Source: an uncultured Hyphomonadaceae bacterium (GTDB taxonomy: Bacteria > Pseudomonadota > Alphaproteobacteria > Caulobacterales > Maricaulaceae). From it: 64,000 nucleotides of DNA. A program made the translations under genes and the position numbers. The stretch covers positions 90,415-154,414 of the forward strand of contig CAJXPX010000009.1 in NCBI GenBank assembly GCA_913058335.1. The letters run 5' to 3'. Below the pieces are notes generated by a model that had not been told where the DNA came from, ran no database searches, and saw nothing but the letters and a program-made list of their open reading frames with translations. Positions 55,437 to 64,000 of this stretch are shown here, piece by piece. Position 1 is the first letter of the stretch. Every line of letters starts with the position of its first letter.

Positions 55437-56060
55437 CTATATCGTCCCTTCATCGCCCTTACTAGCGGGGAGATTGAGTTTGTAAATAATCGTGACAGCG
55501 CGAAGAAGAAAGACAAGTGAGGCGCCTGCCGTGAGGCAAATAGGTTCTGAAAACCCATATTGACGGGTGACGAAATAAACAGCTGCACCGAGAAAAGCGG
55601 CCGTGGCATAGATATCGGCTTTTAAGAGCATCGGGGTTTCGTTACAGACCACATCGCGCAAAAGCCCGCCTGCTGTTGCTGTGATCGTACCCATAATCGT
55701 GCAAATAACAAAACCATAGCCGAGAGAGGCGGCTTTAGATGCGCCGACAACGGCAAACAAAGCTAGTCCAGCGGAGTCGAGCCAGCGCAGGCTTTTGAAC
55801 TTCGTCCAAAAACGCGGCGCGAGAAAGGCGGCGACTCCGGCGCCGGATGCAATTAAAAGGCTGACTTGATCGGTTAGCCAAAAAACCGGCTCGCCCAGTA
55901 ATATATCCCGCAGCGTGCCTCCGCCAATGGCCGGCAGGAGTGAAATGACCACCACGCCAAATATATCCATTCGTTGGCGCACGGCCATAAGGCCGCCGGA
56001 CACAGCAAAAACAAAGACGCCAACCCAGTCATAAATATCGAGAAATAATTCTGGAGTCAT
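55437..56060 (-). CDS. UPF0126 (TRIC-like) trimeric cation channel-family membrane protein
   Basis: A 207-residue protein with about seven transmembrane helices in two repeats: FVFAVSGGLMAVRQRMDIFGVVVISLLPAIGGGTLRDILLG and VVGASKAASLGYGFVICTIMGTITATAGGLLRDVVC. The GGGxxRD and GGLLRD loops are the hallmarks. Prokaryotic TRIC homologues pass potassium or sodium; other members are unstudied. Followed by the Rieske gene 7 bp downstream. Confidence 0.9.
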   Translation of the reverse strand: MTPELFLDIYDWVGVFVFAVSGGLMAVRQRMDIFGVVVISLLPAIGGGTLRDILLGEPVFWLTDQVSLLIASGAGVAAFLAPRFWTKFKSLRWLDSAGLALFAVVGASKAASLGYGFVICTIMGTITATAGGLLRDVVCNETPMLLKADIYATAAFLGAAVYFVTRQYGFSEPICLTAGASLVFLLRAVTIIYKLNLPASKGDEGTI

Positions 56061-56070
56061 CAGGAGCGGG

Positions 56071-56913
56071 TCATTCTGAAAAACCTTTCGTCATATCCCA
56101 AACATCCTCCGGCGTTTGCCCGGCCTCCCGCAGGGATTGAAGCGCTGTATCAAGATTGCGTTTGGACAATTTTTCGCCTGCCTCATTCATGACCAGCCCG
56201 TGATGATAATATATGGGTGTGGGCCAGCCCATAAGCGTCTGTATCAGGACCTGCAAGGGCGTTTCGTGAAAGAGGTCCGCGCCTCGCACCACATGGGAAA
56301 TTTCTTCTTTCCAATCATCATGCGGTCCGGCGATCATATAGCTGCATCCAATGTCTTTTCTTGCAAGAACAGGATCCACACTATTTTTATGGAAAAACTC
56401 ACGGGCGTCATGAATCCCTTCATGGATCGGCCCGCTCTCTTTAAACCGTAAAGCCCCGATTGTTTTCAAAGCTTTGGAGAGGTTAAGACGAATGGCAAAG
56501 GGTAAAGAGGGCCGTTCTTTTAGGGATGATCTGAGCAGTTCCGTTTTCATAGAGACGATAGTTTCTTGCGGCAAATTATCGGGATGGGGTCGCTTGCCTT
56601 CTTTAATATCTTTTCGTGTCAAATCACAGGGATAAGCTAAGCCCCGGCCTAGCAAGTCTGAGACGCATTTGGCGTAATCCGGATAGTGGCGGCTTTGCAT
56701 TCGCACTGGAAGGGGCCAATCGAAGCCGAGCCAGTCAAGATCGACATAAATGCTTTTGACGAATTCCGCTTTGCACCGCGTATGATCCGTATCTTCAATT
56801 CTCAGCAGGCATTGACCCTTGCCCGCTTGGGCATAGTCAAAAGCCTCTTTAGCAGCCCTGGCATGCCCCAAGTGCAAAAATCCTGTTGGGGACGGTGCAA
56901 ACCGGGTTCGCAT
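56071..56913 (-). CDS. gluQ: glutamyl-Q tRNA(Asp) synthetase
   Basis: A 280-residue class I synthetase fragment (GluQ-RS/YadB): RFAPSPTGFLHLGHARAAKEAFDYA carries the HIGH motif as HLGHA, LRIEDTDHTRCKAEF, and KLSKRN is KMSKS. It lacks the anticodon-binding domain and attaches glutamate to queuosine in tRNA-Asp. 10 bp separate it from the UPF0126 gene; 6 bp from the HerA-like gene upstream. Confidence 0.93.
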   Translation of the reverse strand: MRTRFAPSPTGFLHLGHARAAKEAFDYAQAGKGQCLLRIEDTDHTRCKAEFVKSIYVDLDWLGFDWPLPVRMQSRHYPDYAKCVSDLLGRGLAYPCDLTRKDIKEGKRPHPDNLPQETIVSMKTELLRSSLKERPSLPFAIRLNLSKALKTIGALRFKESGPIHEGIHDAREFFHKNSVDPVLARKDIGCSYMIAGPHDDWKEEISHVVRGADLFHETPLQVLIQTLMGWPTPIYYHHGLVMNEAGEKLSKRNLDTALQSLREAGQTPEDVWDMTKGFSE

Positions 56914-56919
56914 CTCGCT

Positions 56920-58461
56920 CTACTTCCGCATAAACCCGCCGAGAATTCCTCGGATAATACGCCGGCTTTCCGTTCGCATGAGTTGTCGCCCTACCAATTT
57001 GACCTCGTGCAGGATATGATCAGAAGTTGTCTTCGTTTTTCGCCGCGACGTTTTGCGAGATGACTTTTTCTTTCGGGCAGCCTTTTCTTTAGCTTTTTCA
57101 GCTTCGGCTTCAGCTTTTACAGCGGCTTTTTCCAAGACTTCGGCTTTTTTTGCCAGCACTTCATAAGCGCTTTCACGGTCAACTGAGTTATCGTAAACCT
57201 CTCCGACGGGACTGTCGCTCATTATGATTTTTCGTTCGGCTCGCGTGGCCGGGCCGAGGCGGGAGGCGGGCGGGCGGATAAGTGTACGACCGACAATACC
57301 GGGCACACCGTCTTCGTCTAAAAGGCTGACGAGAGCTTCGCCGACGCCTAGATCGGTAATGACGTCTTCTGTCTCGAAGGCGGGGTTTTCTCGGAAGGAG
57401 CTTGCCGCTGCACGCACAGCACGCTGTTCTTTAGGCGTGTAAGCCCTGAGCGCATGTTGAATTCGGTTGCCCAATTGTCCCAAGACGCTGTCAGGGATAT
57501 CCATCGGGTTTTGTGTTACAAAAAAAATGCCCACCCCTTTGGACCGGATGAGACGGGCAACTTGCTCAATTTTGTCGATGAGTGCTTTTGGTGCGTCGTC
57601 AAAGAGCAAATGCGCCTCATCGAAAAAGAACACCATTTTCGGTTTGTCAGGGTTGCCGACTTCAGGGAGCTCTTCGAATAATTCGGAGAGCAGCCAAAGG
57701 AGAAATGTGGAATAGAGTGCAGGAGAATTAATTAACTGGTCAGCGGCCAGTATGGAGACAATGCCTTTTCCATCTTCATTTACCCGCATCAAATCATCAA
57801 GTTTAAGAGCAGGTTCTCCGAAAAACTGTTCCGCGCCAGCACGCTCTAGCCGTAGAAGGCTCCTTTGAATGGCGGCGACAGACTGACTAGTCACATTCCC
57901 GTATTCGCGCCTGATTTCGGTCTTATTATCGGATAAAAAATTAAGAAGAGCGCGCAGGTCTTTTAAATCAAGCAGAAACATGCCTTCATCATCTGCCAGT
58001 TCAAAAGCGATCGTTAAGATGCCTTCTTGAGTCTCGTTTAACTCCATCAAGCGGGCAAGCAACGTCGGCCCCATTTCAGAAATTGTTGTACGGACGGGGT
58101 GGCCTTGCTTGCCGTAAAGATCCCAAAAAAGTGTCGGCATAGCTTCATAGCCATATCCCTTTTGGAGCATGCCTTCGTAATCATTTCCCAAAAGGCCGAT
58201 TTTTCGGGCCCGGGAGAGCAGCTTTTCATGTAGCTTGTGTTTTTCAGAGCCTGCCTGAGATATACCGGATAAATCCCCTTTTACATCTGCAGCAAAGACG
58301 GGCACGCCGGCTTTAGAAAAACCTTCAGTCAAAATTTGAAGGGTGACCGTTTTGCCTGTGCCTGTAGCCCCCGCAATTAACCCATGTCGGTTCGCCATCT
58401 TTAAGAGAAGGTTTTGTTTGACGTCTTCGGTGTCCGTGCCGACAAAAATATGGTCTGTCAT
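56920..58461 (-). CDS. HerA-like helicase/ATPase (DUF853, YjgR family)
   Basis: A 513-residue AAA+ ATPase: Walker A GATGTGKT at 31-38, Walker B MVFFFDEAHLLFDDAP, Arg-finger region NRIQHALRAYTPKEQRAVRAAA. Residues about 420-480 are an Ala/Glu/Lys coiled coil followed by a very basic stretch (KKKSSRKTSRRKTK) and a C-terminal GFMRK. The family resembles HerA/FtsK DNA pumps; the function of YjgR-type proteins is not established. First of a run of five close-packed genes on this strand. Confidence 0.9.
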   Translation of the reverse strand: MTDHIFVGTDTEDVKQNLLLKMANRHGLIAGATGTGKTVTLQILTEGFSKAGVPVFAADVKGDLSGISQAGSEKHKLHEKLLSRARKIGLLGNDYEGMLQKGYGYEAMPTLFWDLYGKQGHPVRTTISEMGPTLLARLMELNETQEGILTIAFELADDEGMFLLDLKDLRALLNFLSDNKTEIRREYGNVTSQSVAAIQRSLLRLERAGAEQFFGEPALKLDDLMRVNEDGKGIVSILAADQLINSPALYSTFLLWLLSELFEELPEVGNPDKPKMVFFFDEAHLLFDDAPKALIDKIEQVARLIRSKGVGIFFVTQNPMDIPDSVLGQLGNRIQHALRAYTPKEQRAVRAAASSFRENPAFETEDVITDLGVGEALVSLLDEDGVPGIVGRTLIRPPASRLGPATRAERKIIMSDSPVGEVYDNSVDRESAYEVLAKKAEVLEKAAVKAEAEAEKAKEKAARKKKSSRKTSRRKTKTTSDHILHEVKLVGRQLMRTESRRIIRGILGGFMRK

Positions 58462-58577
58462 AAAAGCCTACTTTCGTTTTCCTTAAATTTGTTATGTAAC
58501 AAGAGAGGGGAATGCAATATGAGTCTTTCTAAAGGGGAAGAAACGCCCCGAAGAAATGCCCCATGGGAGAGACGTAA

Positions 58578-59681
58578 ATGGCTGAAAATCAGAGGTCTAA
58601 CGGCGATCATACCATTCGCGCGAGTTTGCTTTTTATCGCCTTCATCCTTGGTATTGCGCTGCTTTATGTCATTCGGGAGATTATTACGCCCTTTGCTTTA
58701 GCCGTCTTTATCTGGCTCATCATTGACGCTTTCGCCCGCTGGATGCATCGTCTTTCTTCAAAAATTCCTTATTGGCTAGCTTTGGCTGTCGCCGTTCTGA
58801 CCGTTGTCGCCGCATTTATTGGTATTGGGTTCATCATAGCCAATACGGCGTCCGATGTTGCCAAACAGGCGCCCTTATATGAAAGCCGGATACAGGAAAT
58901 TTTTGATTGGCTCGGGCGCGTAACAGGACAGGAAAATATAAGCTTTTCTTCTTTGAATGAACGATTTGAGCTTAGTGCAAAGTTACAAGCAGGTTTGGCC
59001 GGCTTCGCTTCCGCCATTCAAGGTGTTTTAGGCGATATTAGCTTTATCGCTATTTATGTCGCGTTTTTGTTCGCGGCCCAGTCCAGCTTTCCGAAAAAGA
59101 TGGATGATCTATTTCCAGATAAAAATGATCGGTCACGGGCAGCAAAAGTGGGCGAGCGAATCCGCCACTCTATTGAGAAATATCTCGGCGTTCAGACCAT
59201 TATTAGCCTGATGCAGACAGTCGTGTCTTATGTAGGGATGACCGCATTAGGCTTGGATAACGCCCTGTTTTGGGCTCTGGTAATTTTCATCTTGAATTAC
59301 ATTCCAATTGTCGGCGGATTAGCAGCGGTCGCTTTACCTGTCATATTTGCCGCAGTTCAATTTGATAGTGTCGGACAGATTGGTCTTTTGGCCGGTATTT
59401 TATTTGGCGCGCAATTTATTATCGGCAATACTATTCAGCCAAAAATGATGGGAGACAGTATGAACTTGTCTGCCTTGGTGGTCTTGTTGTCTTTAACCCT
59501 TTGGGGCGCCCTTTGGGGCGGGGTCGGAGCGTTTTTGTCCGCGCCTTTGACCGTAATAATCATGATTGTTTTGGCGCAATTTCCGACAACACACTGGATT
59601 GCGGTTCTTCTCTCTGCAGACGGACAGCCGGATTTGGAACCAGAGGAAAAGGCACAGAAGAATGCGAAGCCATCGTTATGA
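58578..59681 (+). CDS. AI-2E family transporter
   Basis: A 367-residue protein with about eight helices in the AI-2E (PerM/YdiK/TqsA) pattern: LGIALLYVIREIITPFALAVFIWLIIDA at the N-terminus, a large soluble central part (95-190), and the conserved LNYIPIVGGLAAVALPVIFA and LLSLTLWGALWGGVGAFLSAPLTV helices. Members export signals, ions or solutes; the substrate is unknown. Divergent from the HerA-like gene. Confidence 0.9.
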   Translation: MAENQRSNGDHTIRASLLFIAFILGIALLYVIREIITPFALAVFIWLIIDAFARWMHRLSSKIPYWLALAVAVLTVVAAFIGIGFIIANTASDVAKQAPLYESRIQEIFDWLGRVTGQENISFSSLNERFELSAKLQAGLAGFASAIQGVLGDISFIAIYVAFLFAAQSSFPKKMDDLFPDKNDRSRAAKVGERIRHSIEKYLGVQTIISLMQTVVSYVGMTALGLDNALFWALVIFILNYIPIVGGLAAVALPVIFAAVQFDSVGQIGLLAGILFGAQFIIGNTIQPKMMGDSMNLSALVVLLSLTLWGALWGGVGAFLSAPLTVIIMIVLAQFPTTHWIAVLLSADGQPDLEPEEKAQKNAKPSL

Positions 59682-59775
59682 GCTCTGACGGCTCCTAAAC
59701 CCATCTGCCAAACTTTCACGCAGCTGTGATGGGACTGTCAATCGCATCTGATGAAATTTGCCTTATAAAGGGATC

Positions 59776-60522
59776 ATGAAAACATTTACTTTGATCGCCG
59801 CGATGTCATCCCTCGCCCTCCTATCTTTTGCTGGGATGGGGTCGGCGCAGGAACAGACGGCTTCGAGCCAATCTGTCGTGAAAAAGATTAACGCCGCTCA
59901 ATCGGTACAGCCGGATTACGTCTTAGAACTTTTCACTTCCCAAGGCTGTTCGTCTTGTCCGCCTGCTAATCAATTTGCGTCAAAATTGGCCAAAAGCCGT
60001 GAGGACGCGCTCGTTTTGTCTTACGGTGTGACATATTGGGATTATCTGGGATGGGAAGACACATTCGGAGACTCTGCCTTTACCCAGCGTCAACGCGATT
60101 ATGGTAAAGCCCTCGGCGCCCGCAATGTTTATACCCCGCAAATGGTAATTAACGGCGCGGCGCATAGCCCTCGCTATTCTCAATCCGACATTATCTCAAT
60201 GCCTTTATCCAAAACGCGGCCAAAGGCGAGTTTTTTGCTTATGCCGGATGGAAAACTTCAGCTTCAAGCAGATGTGCCGGCCAATTATAAATTATCGCTT
60301 ATTCGCTACACGCCCGGCTTGCAGGAAGTTGCTGTGAAACGCGGTGAAAACGGCGGGCGGACATTAAAAGTTGAAAATGTCGTCGAGGAAGTAAGTAGCC
60401 CCGACTGGATGGGGACATCGCTACTTCTGGACGCGCCGTCAGACCCCGATCAAACATATGCTGCCCTGTTTCATGAGCCTGACTCTGTTCAAATTGTGAC
60501 AGCGGCGATTTTAACGCGCTAG
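59776..60522 (+). CDS. DUF1223 (thioredoxin-fold) secreted protein
   Basis: A 248-residue exported protein: signal peptide to about residue 25 (ending SAQ), then ELFTSQGCSSCPPANQFASKLAKS, the CxxC of a thioredoxin-like domain, and YVTPQMVINGAAHSPRY-type substrate motifs (here NVYTPQMVINGAAHS). The family is widespread in alphaproteobacteria with no assigned role. ATG 59776 gives the signal peptide directly; a TTG 6 codons earlier is possible. Confidence 0.85.
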   Translation: MKTFTLIAAMSSLALLSFAGMGSAQEQTASSQSVVKKINAAQSVQPDYVLELFTSQGCSSCPPANQFASKLAKSREDALVLSYGVTYWDYLGWEDTFGDSAFTQRQRDYGKALGARNVYTPQMVINGAAHSPRYSQSDIISMPLSKTRPKASFLLMPDGKLQLQADVPANYKLSLIRYTPGLQEVAVKRGENGGRTLKVENVVEEVSSPDWMGTSLLLDAPSDPDQTYAALFHEPDSVQIVTAAILTR

Positions 60523-60887
60523 CGAACTCATAGTTGAAAAGCCATCCGCCAAAGAAAACGGATTTTCCGCCGGGCTGAAGAGCGAAAAATCCGTTTTCCA
60601 GTCTGCGACCGAGTAATCGGAAGCAGGCATTTGGAGTGGGAGTCTGAAATGTTGATTGACGTTAGGTGAAAAAACCCGGGGGCTGGGGGGCTGTAAGAAA
60701 ACCGCGTTTTCCCAAATATCGCCAATCAACATCCTCTAAATGACCTCTCTATTTGTTCGGATAGAGACGGAAATAAGGCAAAATAAAGGCATTGCATTAC
60801 GTTTCGGTCAAAGTGTTTAACGCATCTTAACACTCTTAAAAACTCTACGGCCTTGCCGAAACGTTTTAACACTCATAGATATAAACT
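60523..60887. other. 365-bp gap with inverted repeats upstream of the DUF2794 gene
   Basis: No gene supported. GAAAACGGATTTT / AAAATCCGTTTTC (60554-60566 and 60586-60598) is a likely terminator-type hairpin. TGTTGATTG / CAATCAACA pair at 60650 and 60723. Further along, ACGTTTCGG / CCGAAACGT (60799-60807 and 60856-60864) and two TTAACACTC boxes (60827, 60866) lie before the next gene. A 73-codon reverse frame here is probably chance. Confidence 0.6.
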
Positions 60888-61253
60888 ATGTCGAATATAA
60901 TTCCCTTGTCTCCAAAAACGCCCCAAAGCTCAAATAGACAGGGGGCAAGGCAGCCTTCACAGGTCGCCTTTAACCGCCGCGAACTTGGCCTGATCCTGAA
61001 TGTGTATGGACAGATGGTCTCAAAAGGGGACTGGAAAGACTATGCAATGGATTTCCTGCGCGATAAGGCCGTCTTCTCCATTTACCGCAAGGCGACGGAA
61101 CACGCGCTCTACCGGATCGAAAAAGTGCCGGATCTAAAACAAAAACAAGGCCAGTTTGCTGTGATTGCCCCGGGTGGACTTATCCTAAAACGGGGCCATG
61201 ATTTGGAAATTGTATTGCGGGTTTTTGACAAACAACGTTTCCGAACTGTCTAA
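60888..61253 (+). CDS. DUF2794 domain protein
   Basis: A 121-residue protein conserved in alphaproteobacteria: a polar N-terminal tail (1-27), then VAFNRRELGLILNVYGQMVSKGDWKDYAMDFLRDKAVFSIYRKATEHALYRIEKVPDL. Function unknown. It is single-gene, ends at a strong bidirectional terminator, and is preceded by conspicuous repeats. Confidence 0.85.
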   Translation: MSNIIPLSPKTPQSSNRQGARQPSQVAFNRRELGLILNVYGQMVSKGDWKDYAMDFLRDKAVFSIYRKATEHALYRIEKVPDLKQKQGQFAVIAPGGLILKRGHDLEIVLRVFDKQRFRTV

Positions 61254-61269
61254 ACAAGACATAAGCAAT

Positions 61270-61300
61270 AAAAAACCCGCTCGGATTGAGCGGGTTTTTT
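61270..61300. terminator. bidirectional intrinsic terminator
   Basis: AAAAAACCCGCTC / GAGCGGGTTTTTT with a GGATT loop, between the convergent DUF2794 and BI-1 genes. Confidence 0.95.
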
Positions 61301-61320
61301 AAATTTAAATTGTTGAAAAT

Positions 61321-62049
61321 TTATTCGCGGCCAAACAAGTTCATCAAAATTGAGAACATATTGATGAAAGCGAGAAGCAGGGAAGCCGCCCCGAACGCGC
61401 TTAGTTTTTTCATCATAGCCGGATTTCCGACTGATCCGAAATAAATACGTTTCAGCGTCTGTGTTTCCCAGGCTGTGATCGCAGCAATGGCAGCCAAAGC
61501 AATCACATTCATCACAATCGCAAAAGTGCCTCCACCTGTAATAGACAAAGCAGGCACAAACATGCCGACAAAGCCAATAATGATAAAGCCAAAGAAGGCC
61601 GCTGCGGCGTATTTAATAATCGCATTGAGGTTAAACCCGGTTGTGTATCCAAACAGGCTCAAAGCGCCAAACATAGCCACAGTCATAAAGAAAATCTTCG
61701 CAACAATCATAGGGTTATAAAGCGCGGCATAGGCCGACATTAAAACGCCCATAAAGGCGGCGAAACCAAAGAGGAAAGCAAGAACGCCGCCCATACTCAT
61801 GGAAGGTAGTTTGCGGCCAACAGCGCCGAAACCAAAGACGATGATAAAGAAAGAGGCAATCGCCACAACAGGATTGTAGACCAAACCTAACAAATTCGGG
61901 TTGGCGATGATTGCCTGTCCGACGAAAAAGGCGACACCGGCTGTAACAGCCATTGCCATGGCCATATAGCGGTAAGTGCCAAGCATGAAGCTACGTAAAC
62001 CAACATCGGTTTCGGCCTCTGTCCTGACGGGATTATTATACTGGTTCAT
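61321..62049 (-). CDS. Bax inhibitor-1/YccA family membrane protein
   Basis: A 242-residue protein with about seven transmembrane helices. Family signs are LRSFMLGTYRYMAMAMAVTAGVAFFVGQ, LFGYTTGFNLNAIIKYAAAAFFGFI, and the C-terminal WETQTLKRIYFG...AFGAASLLLAFINMFSILMNLFG. YccA in E. coli binds FtsH; BI-1 homologues may leak calcium. AAAGGAG ribosome site before the ATG. Confidence 0.92.
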   Translation of the reverse strand: MNQYNNPVRTEAETDVGLRSFMLGTYRYMAMAMAVTAGVAFFVGQAIIANPNLLGLVYNPVVAIASFFIIVFGFGAVGRKLPSMSMGGVLAFLFGFAAFMGVLMSAYAALYNPMIVAKIFFMTVAMFGALSLFGYTTGFNLNAIIKYAAAAFFGFIIIGFVGMFVPALSITGGGTFAIVMNVIALAAIAAITAWETQTLKRIYFGSVGNPAMMKKLSAFGAASLLLAFINMFSILMNLFGRE

Positions 62050-62186
62050 AAAACGCTCCTTTAATCAACTCACTCTATGGGGTCATAGGGTGATTGCGTT
62101 GAACTTTGAGGTATATATAGTCCATTTCTTTCAAAATACCAAGTGATAGCGCCGATTGGCGTTTCAAAAAACACAGGATTACCAAA

Positions 62187-63227
62187 ATGGAAAAACGCCG
62201 TTTGGGAAAAACAGATATTGAGGTCACGTCTGTTTGTTTGGGCACGATGACGTGGGGAGAGCAAAATACAGAAGACGAAGCTCACACCCAACTTGATTAT
62301 GCAATAGACCGTGGGATCAATTTTATCGACGCGGCAGAAATGTACCCCGTTCCGGGCCGCGCAGAAACGCAAGGTCGGACGGAAAGGTATATTGGAAACT
62401 GGATAGAAGCGCGAAAAAAACGCGACCAGTATATTTTGGCGACGAAAATATCGGGTCGATCTCAAATGACATGGACCCGGGATGGCGGCGAAATGACTCG
62501 CCACACGCCTGCGCAAATTGACGAAGCGGTGGAAAAATCCTTAAAACGCCTAAAGACCGATTATATTGATCTGTATCAGCTCCATTGGCCTGACCGGCTT
62601 ATCCCCGGTTTTGGCTTTCACAGCTATGAAGATTATGCGGTAGATGATATGGTGTCATTTGAAGATATTCTTGGCGCCCTGCACCGTCATGTTGAAAAAG
62701 GTAATATCCGTCATATCGGCTTGTCCAATGAAAGTAGCTGGGCGACGATGAACTTCCTACAACTTGCCAAAGCCAATGGCTGGCCGCGCTTGGTGTCTAA
62801 TCAATGCGCTTATAATTTGGTGACTAGACGTTTTGATTATGAGCGCGCGGAAATCGCAATGCGCGAGGGCGTTGGACTCTTGGCCTATTCTCCCCTTGCT
62901 ATGGGGCTTTTGACAGGGAAGTATGATGATGGTGCAGCGCCAAAAGGCTCCCGCAAAAATCTTTTTCCAATATTTCTTAGGCGTTATGACCTCGCCCATG
63001 AAGCTGTTTTGGACTGTAATAAATCAGCAAAAAGTCTCGGTCTGACACCTGTGCAATTTGCCCTGAAATTTGTTGAAAGCCGTCAATTTGTCACCACTAA
63101 CATTATCGGTGCGACTTCGCTTGAGCAGTTAACCGAGAATGTCGACGCGCATGATATTACTTGGACGGATGAAATGGAAAAAGAAGCGCACCGCATTCAT
63201 CAAACCTATCGCTCTCCTGTGGCTTAA
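62187..63227 (+). CDS. aldo/keto reductase (Tas-like)
   Basis: A 346-residue AKR: MEKRRLGKTDIEVTSVCLGTMTWG, NFIDAAEMYPVPGRAETQGRTERYIGNWI with the catalytic Asp and Tyr, ILATKISG with the Lys, YIDLYQLHWPDR with the His, and VSNQCAYNLVTRRFDYE. It matches the Tas/YajO type, which reduces aldehydes with NADPH. Its stop is 12 bp from thpR, so the pair is likely co-transcribed. Confidence 0.92.
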   Translation: MEKRRLGKTDIEVTSVCLGTMTWGEQNTEDEAHTQLDYAIDRGINFIDAAEMYPVPGRAETQGRTERYIGNWIEARKKRDQYILATKISGRSQMTWTRDGGEMTRHTPAQIDEAVEKSLKRLKTDYIDLYQLHWPDRLIPGFGFHSYEDYAVDDMVSFEDILGALHRHVEKGNIRHIGLSNESSWATMNFLQLAKANGWPRLVSNQCAYNLVTRRFDYERAEIAMREGVGLLAYSPLAMGLLTGKYDDGAAPKGSRKNLFPIFLRRYDLAHEAVLDCNKSAKSLGLTPVQFALKFVESRQFVTTNIIGATSLEQLTENVDAHDITWTDEMEKEAHRIHQTYRSPVA

Positions 63228-63239
63228 CTTTAAAAAGAG

Positions 63240-63779
63240 ATGATTCTTTTTGCCGCGATAAAAATGCAGCCCCGCACCGTCGCGGCGCTTACCCGCATAC
63301 AAAGGGGCGTGTCCGGCGCGCGGTGGTCAGACCCGGAAAAGTTACACATCACAGTTGGTTATTTTGGTGAGGTTGAGGACGATCGCGCAGAAGAGCTGGA
63401 TCGGGAGTTGGCGCGTCTGCGGTTGACCTCCTTTGATTTGTCTCTCAAGGGCGTCAATCATTTCGGTAAAACCGAGCCCCACGCGCTCTGGGCAGGGGTT
63501 ACTCCGCATCCGTCTCTGACCCGCATACATGATCATTGCCGGGTGGCTGCGCGGCGTGTGGGGATCACGATGGAAAAACGAAAATTTATTCCACATGTGA
63601 CGTTGGCGTACCTTAAGAAAGACGCCTCAATTGACCGTATTGTGCGATTTGAACAGCGCCTCGCCAATTTCGAGGCCGGGCCGTTCTTGGTCGATGAGTT
63701 CTTGCTTTTCTCAAGTTGGAAAAAAGTCAGGGGGCCAAATGTTTACCGTATGGAAGCGAGCTACCCTCTCCTGGGGTAA
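63240..63779 (+). CDS. thpR: RNA 2',3'-cyclic phosphodiesterase
   Basis: A 179-residue 2H phosphoesterase (LigT/ThpR). The two HxT motifs are HITVGYFG (His36) and HVTLAYL (His119); KRKFIPHVTLA is typical. It opens 2',3'-cyclic phosphates on RNA ends. The first residues MILFAAIKMQ are slightly atypical but the length is normal. Confidence 0.92.
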   Translation: MILFAAIKMQPRTVAALTRIQRGVSGARWSDPEKLHITVGYFGEVEDDRAEELDRELARLRLTSFDLSLKGVNHFGKTEPHALWAGVTPHPSLTRIHDHCRVAARRVGITMEKRKFIPHVTLAYLKKDASIDRIVRFEQRLANFEAGPFLVDEFLLFSSWKKVRGPNVYRMEASYPLLG

Positions 63780-63852
63780 GGCAATTTTTAAGCCGTCAAA
63801 AATGATTGACGGGCAGAAGCCGCGCCGCTAAATGCCCGCACCACTGTGGTTT

Positions 63853-63939
63853 GCCCTGGTGGCGGAATTGGTAGACGCGCTAGCTTCAGGTGCTAGTTTC
63901 TGTATGGAAGTGGAAGTTCGAGTCTTCTCCAGGGCACCA
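63853..63939 (+). tRNA. tRNA-Leu (CAG)
   Basis: An 87-nt class II tRNA: acceptor GCCCTGG / CCAGGGC, D-arm with GGTAGAC, anticodon stem CTAGC / GCTAG around loop TTCAGGT (anticodon CAG, reading CUG), a long variable arm, T-loop TTCGAGT and an encoded CCA. Confidence 0.97.
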
Positions 63940-64000
63940 TTTGTGAATTCACAACAGGTCAAGCGAAGTCAGGGGTGGACATCTTTCCCCCATTAAACCT

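Noticed and set aside
60511..60732. 73-codon reverse frame with a Pro-rich middle
   Set aside because: Spans an inverted repeat and a likely terminator; no family signal.

Overview
The window reads as chromosomal DNA of a free-living, Gram-negative alphaproteobacterium of moderate GC. Several things point there: a CIRCE-controlled groESL operon behind an alphaproteobacterial RpoH-type promoter, a DUF2794 gene, a DUF6065 gene, an alphaproteobacterial L36 gene, a PaoABC-type molybdenum hydroxylase with its MCD-cofactor genes, and frequent GTG and TTG starts. A marine Maricaulales/Hyphomonadaceae-like host is my inference; no rRNA or species marker is present. Coding density is high. There is no prophage, insertion sequence, CRISPR array or replication origin that I can see.

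Layout. 1-6.3 kb: truncated aspartate aminotransferase, a long Pro/Glu-repeat TonB-like protein, a SRPBCC protein, a membrane-anchored glutamate-synthase-domain protein and a YghU-type GST. 6.4-11.4 kb: yebC and a trehalose module (otsA, otsB, GH15 hydrolase). 11.8-22.1 kb: a molybdenum block in which paoABC is followed by a nine-gene opposite-strand operon (modE-like, xdhC, mocA, moaA, moaD, moaE, moaB, moaC, moeA) and a divergent TauE/SafE transporter. 22.4-28.4 kb: a hydrolase, an LLM flavoprotein, a cysteine-less OxyR homologue with an OxyR-like operator, carbonic anhydrase and a SulP transporter. 28.5-32 kb: a secreted repeat protein, a candidate sRNA and groESL.

32-36.9 kb is the accessory part. 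It holds repeated hairpin units, an inverted repeat, a STAS-like gene, an AT-rich YaaC-family gene convergent with a DpnI-type methyl-directed restriction gene, a GC-rich structured non-coding block and several palindromic dispersed repeats. 36.9-42.5 kb: proline metabolism (putP, proA, proC, divergent proB) and a MarR regulator. 42.6-47.1 kb: a phage-shock (psp) cluster whose PspF has lost its sigma-54 contact motif. 47.1-64 kb: mostly housekeeping and envelope genes (mnmC, lytic transglycosylase, rpmJ, peptidases, gluQ, herA-like ATPase, AI-2E transporter, BI-1, aldo/keto reductase, thpR) ending in tRNA-Leu(CAG).

How it works together. The molybdenum block makes, cytidylylates and inserts the cofactor needed by PaoABC. 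The carbonic anhydrase/SulP pair probably handles bicarbonate. Trehalose and proline genes suggest osmotic adaptation. DpnI (with or without YaaC) would attack adenine-methylated GATC DNA entering a host that lacks Dam. The strongest leads are the altered PspF, the Cys-less OxyR with its operator, the YaaC/DpnI pair, and two unannotated structured RNAs (about 29.7 and 35.4 kb).
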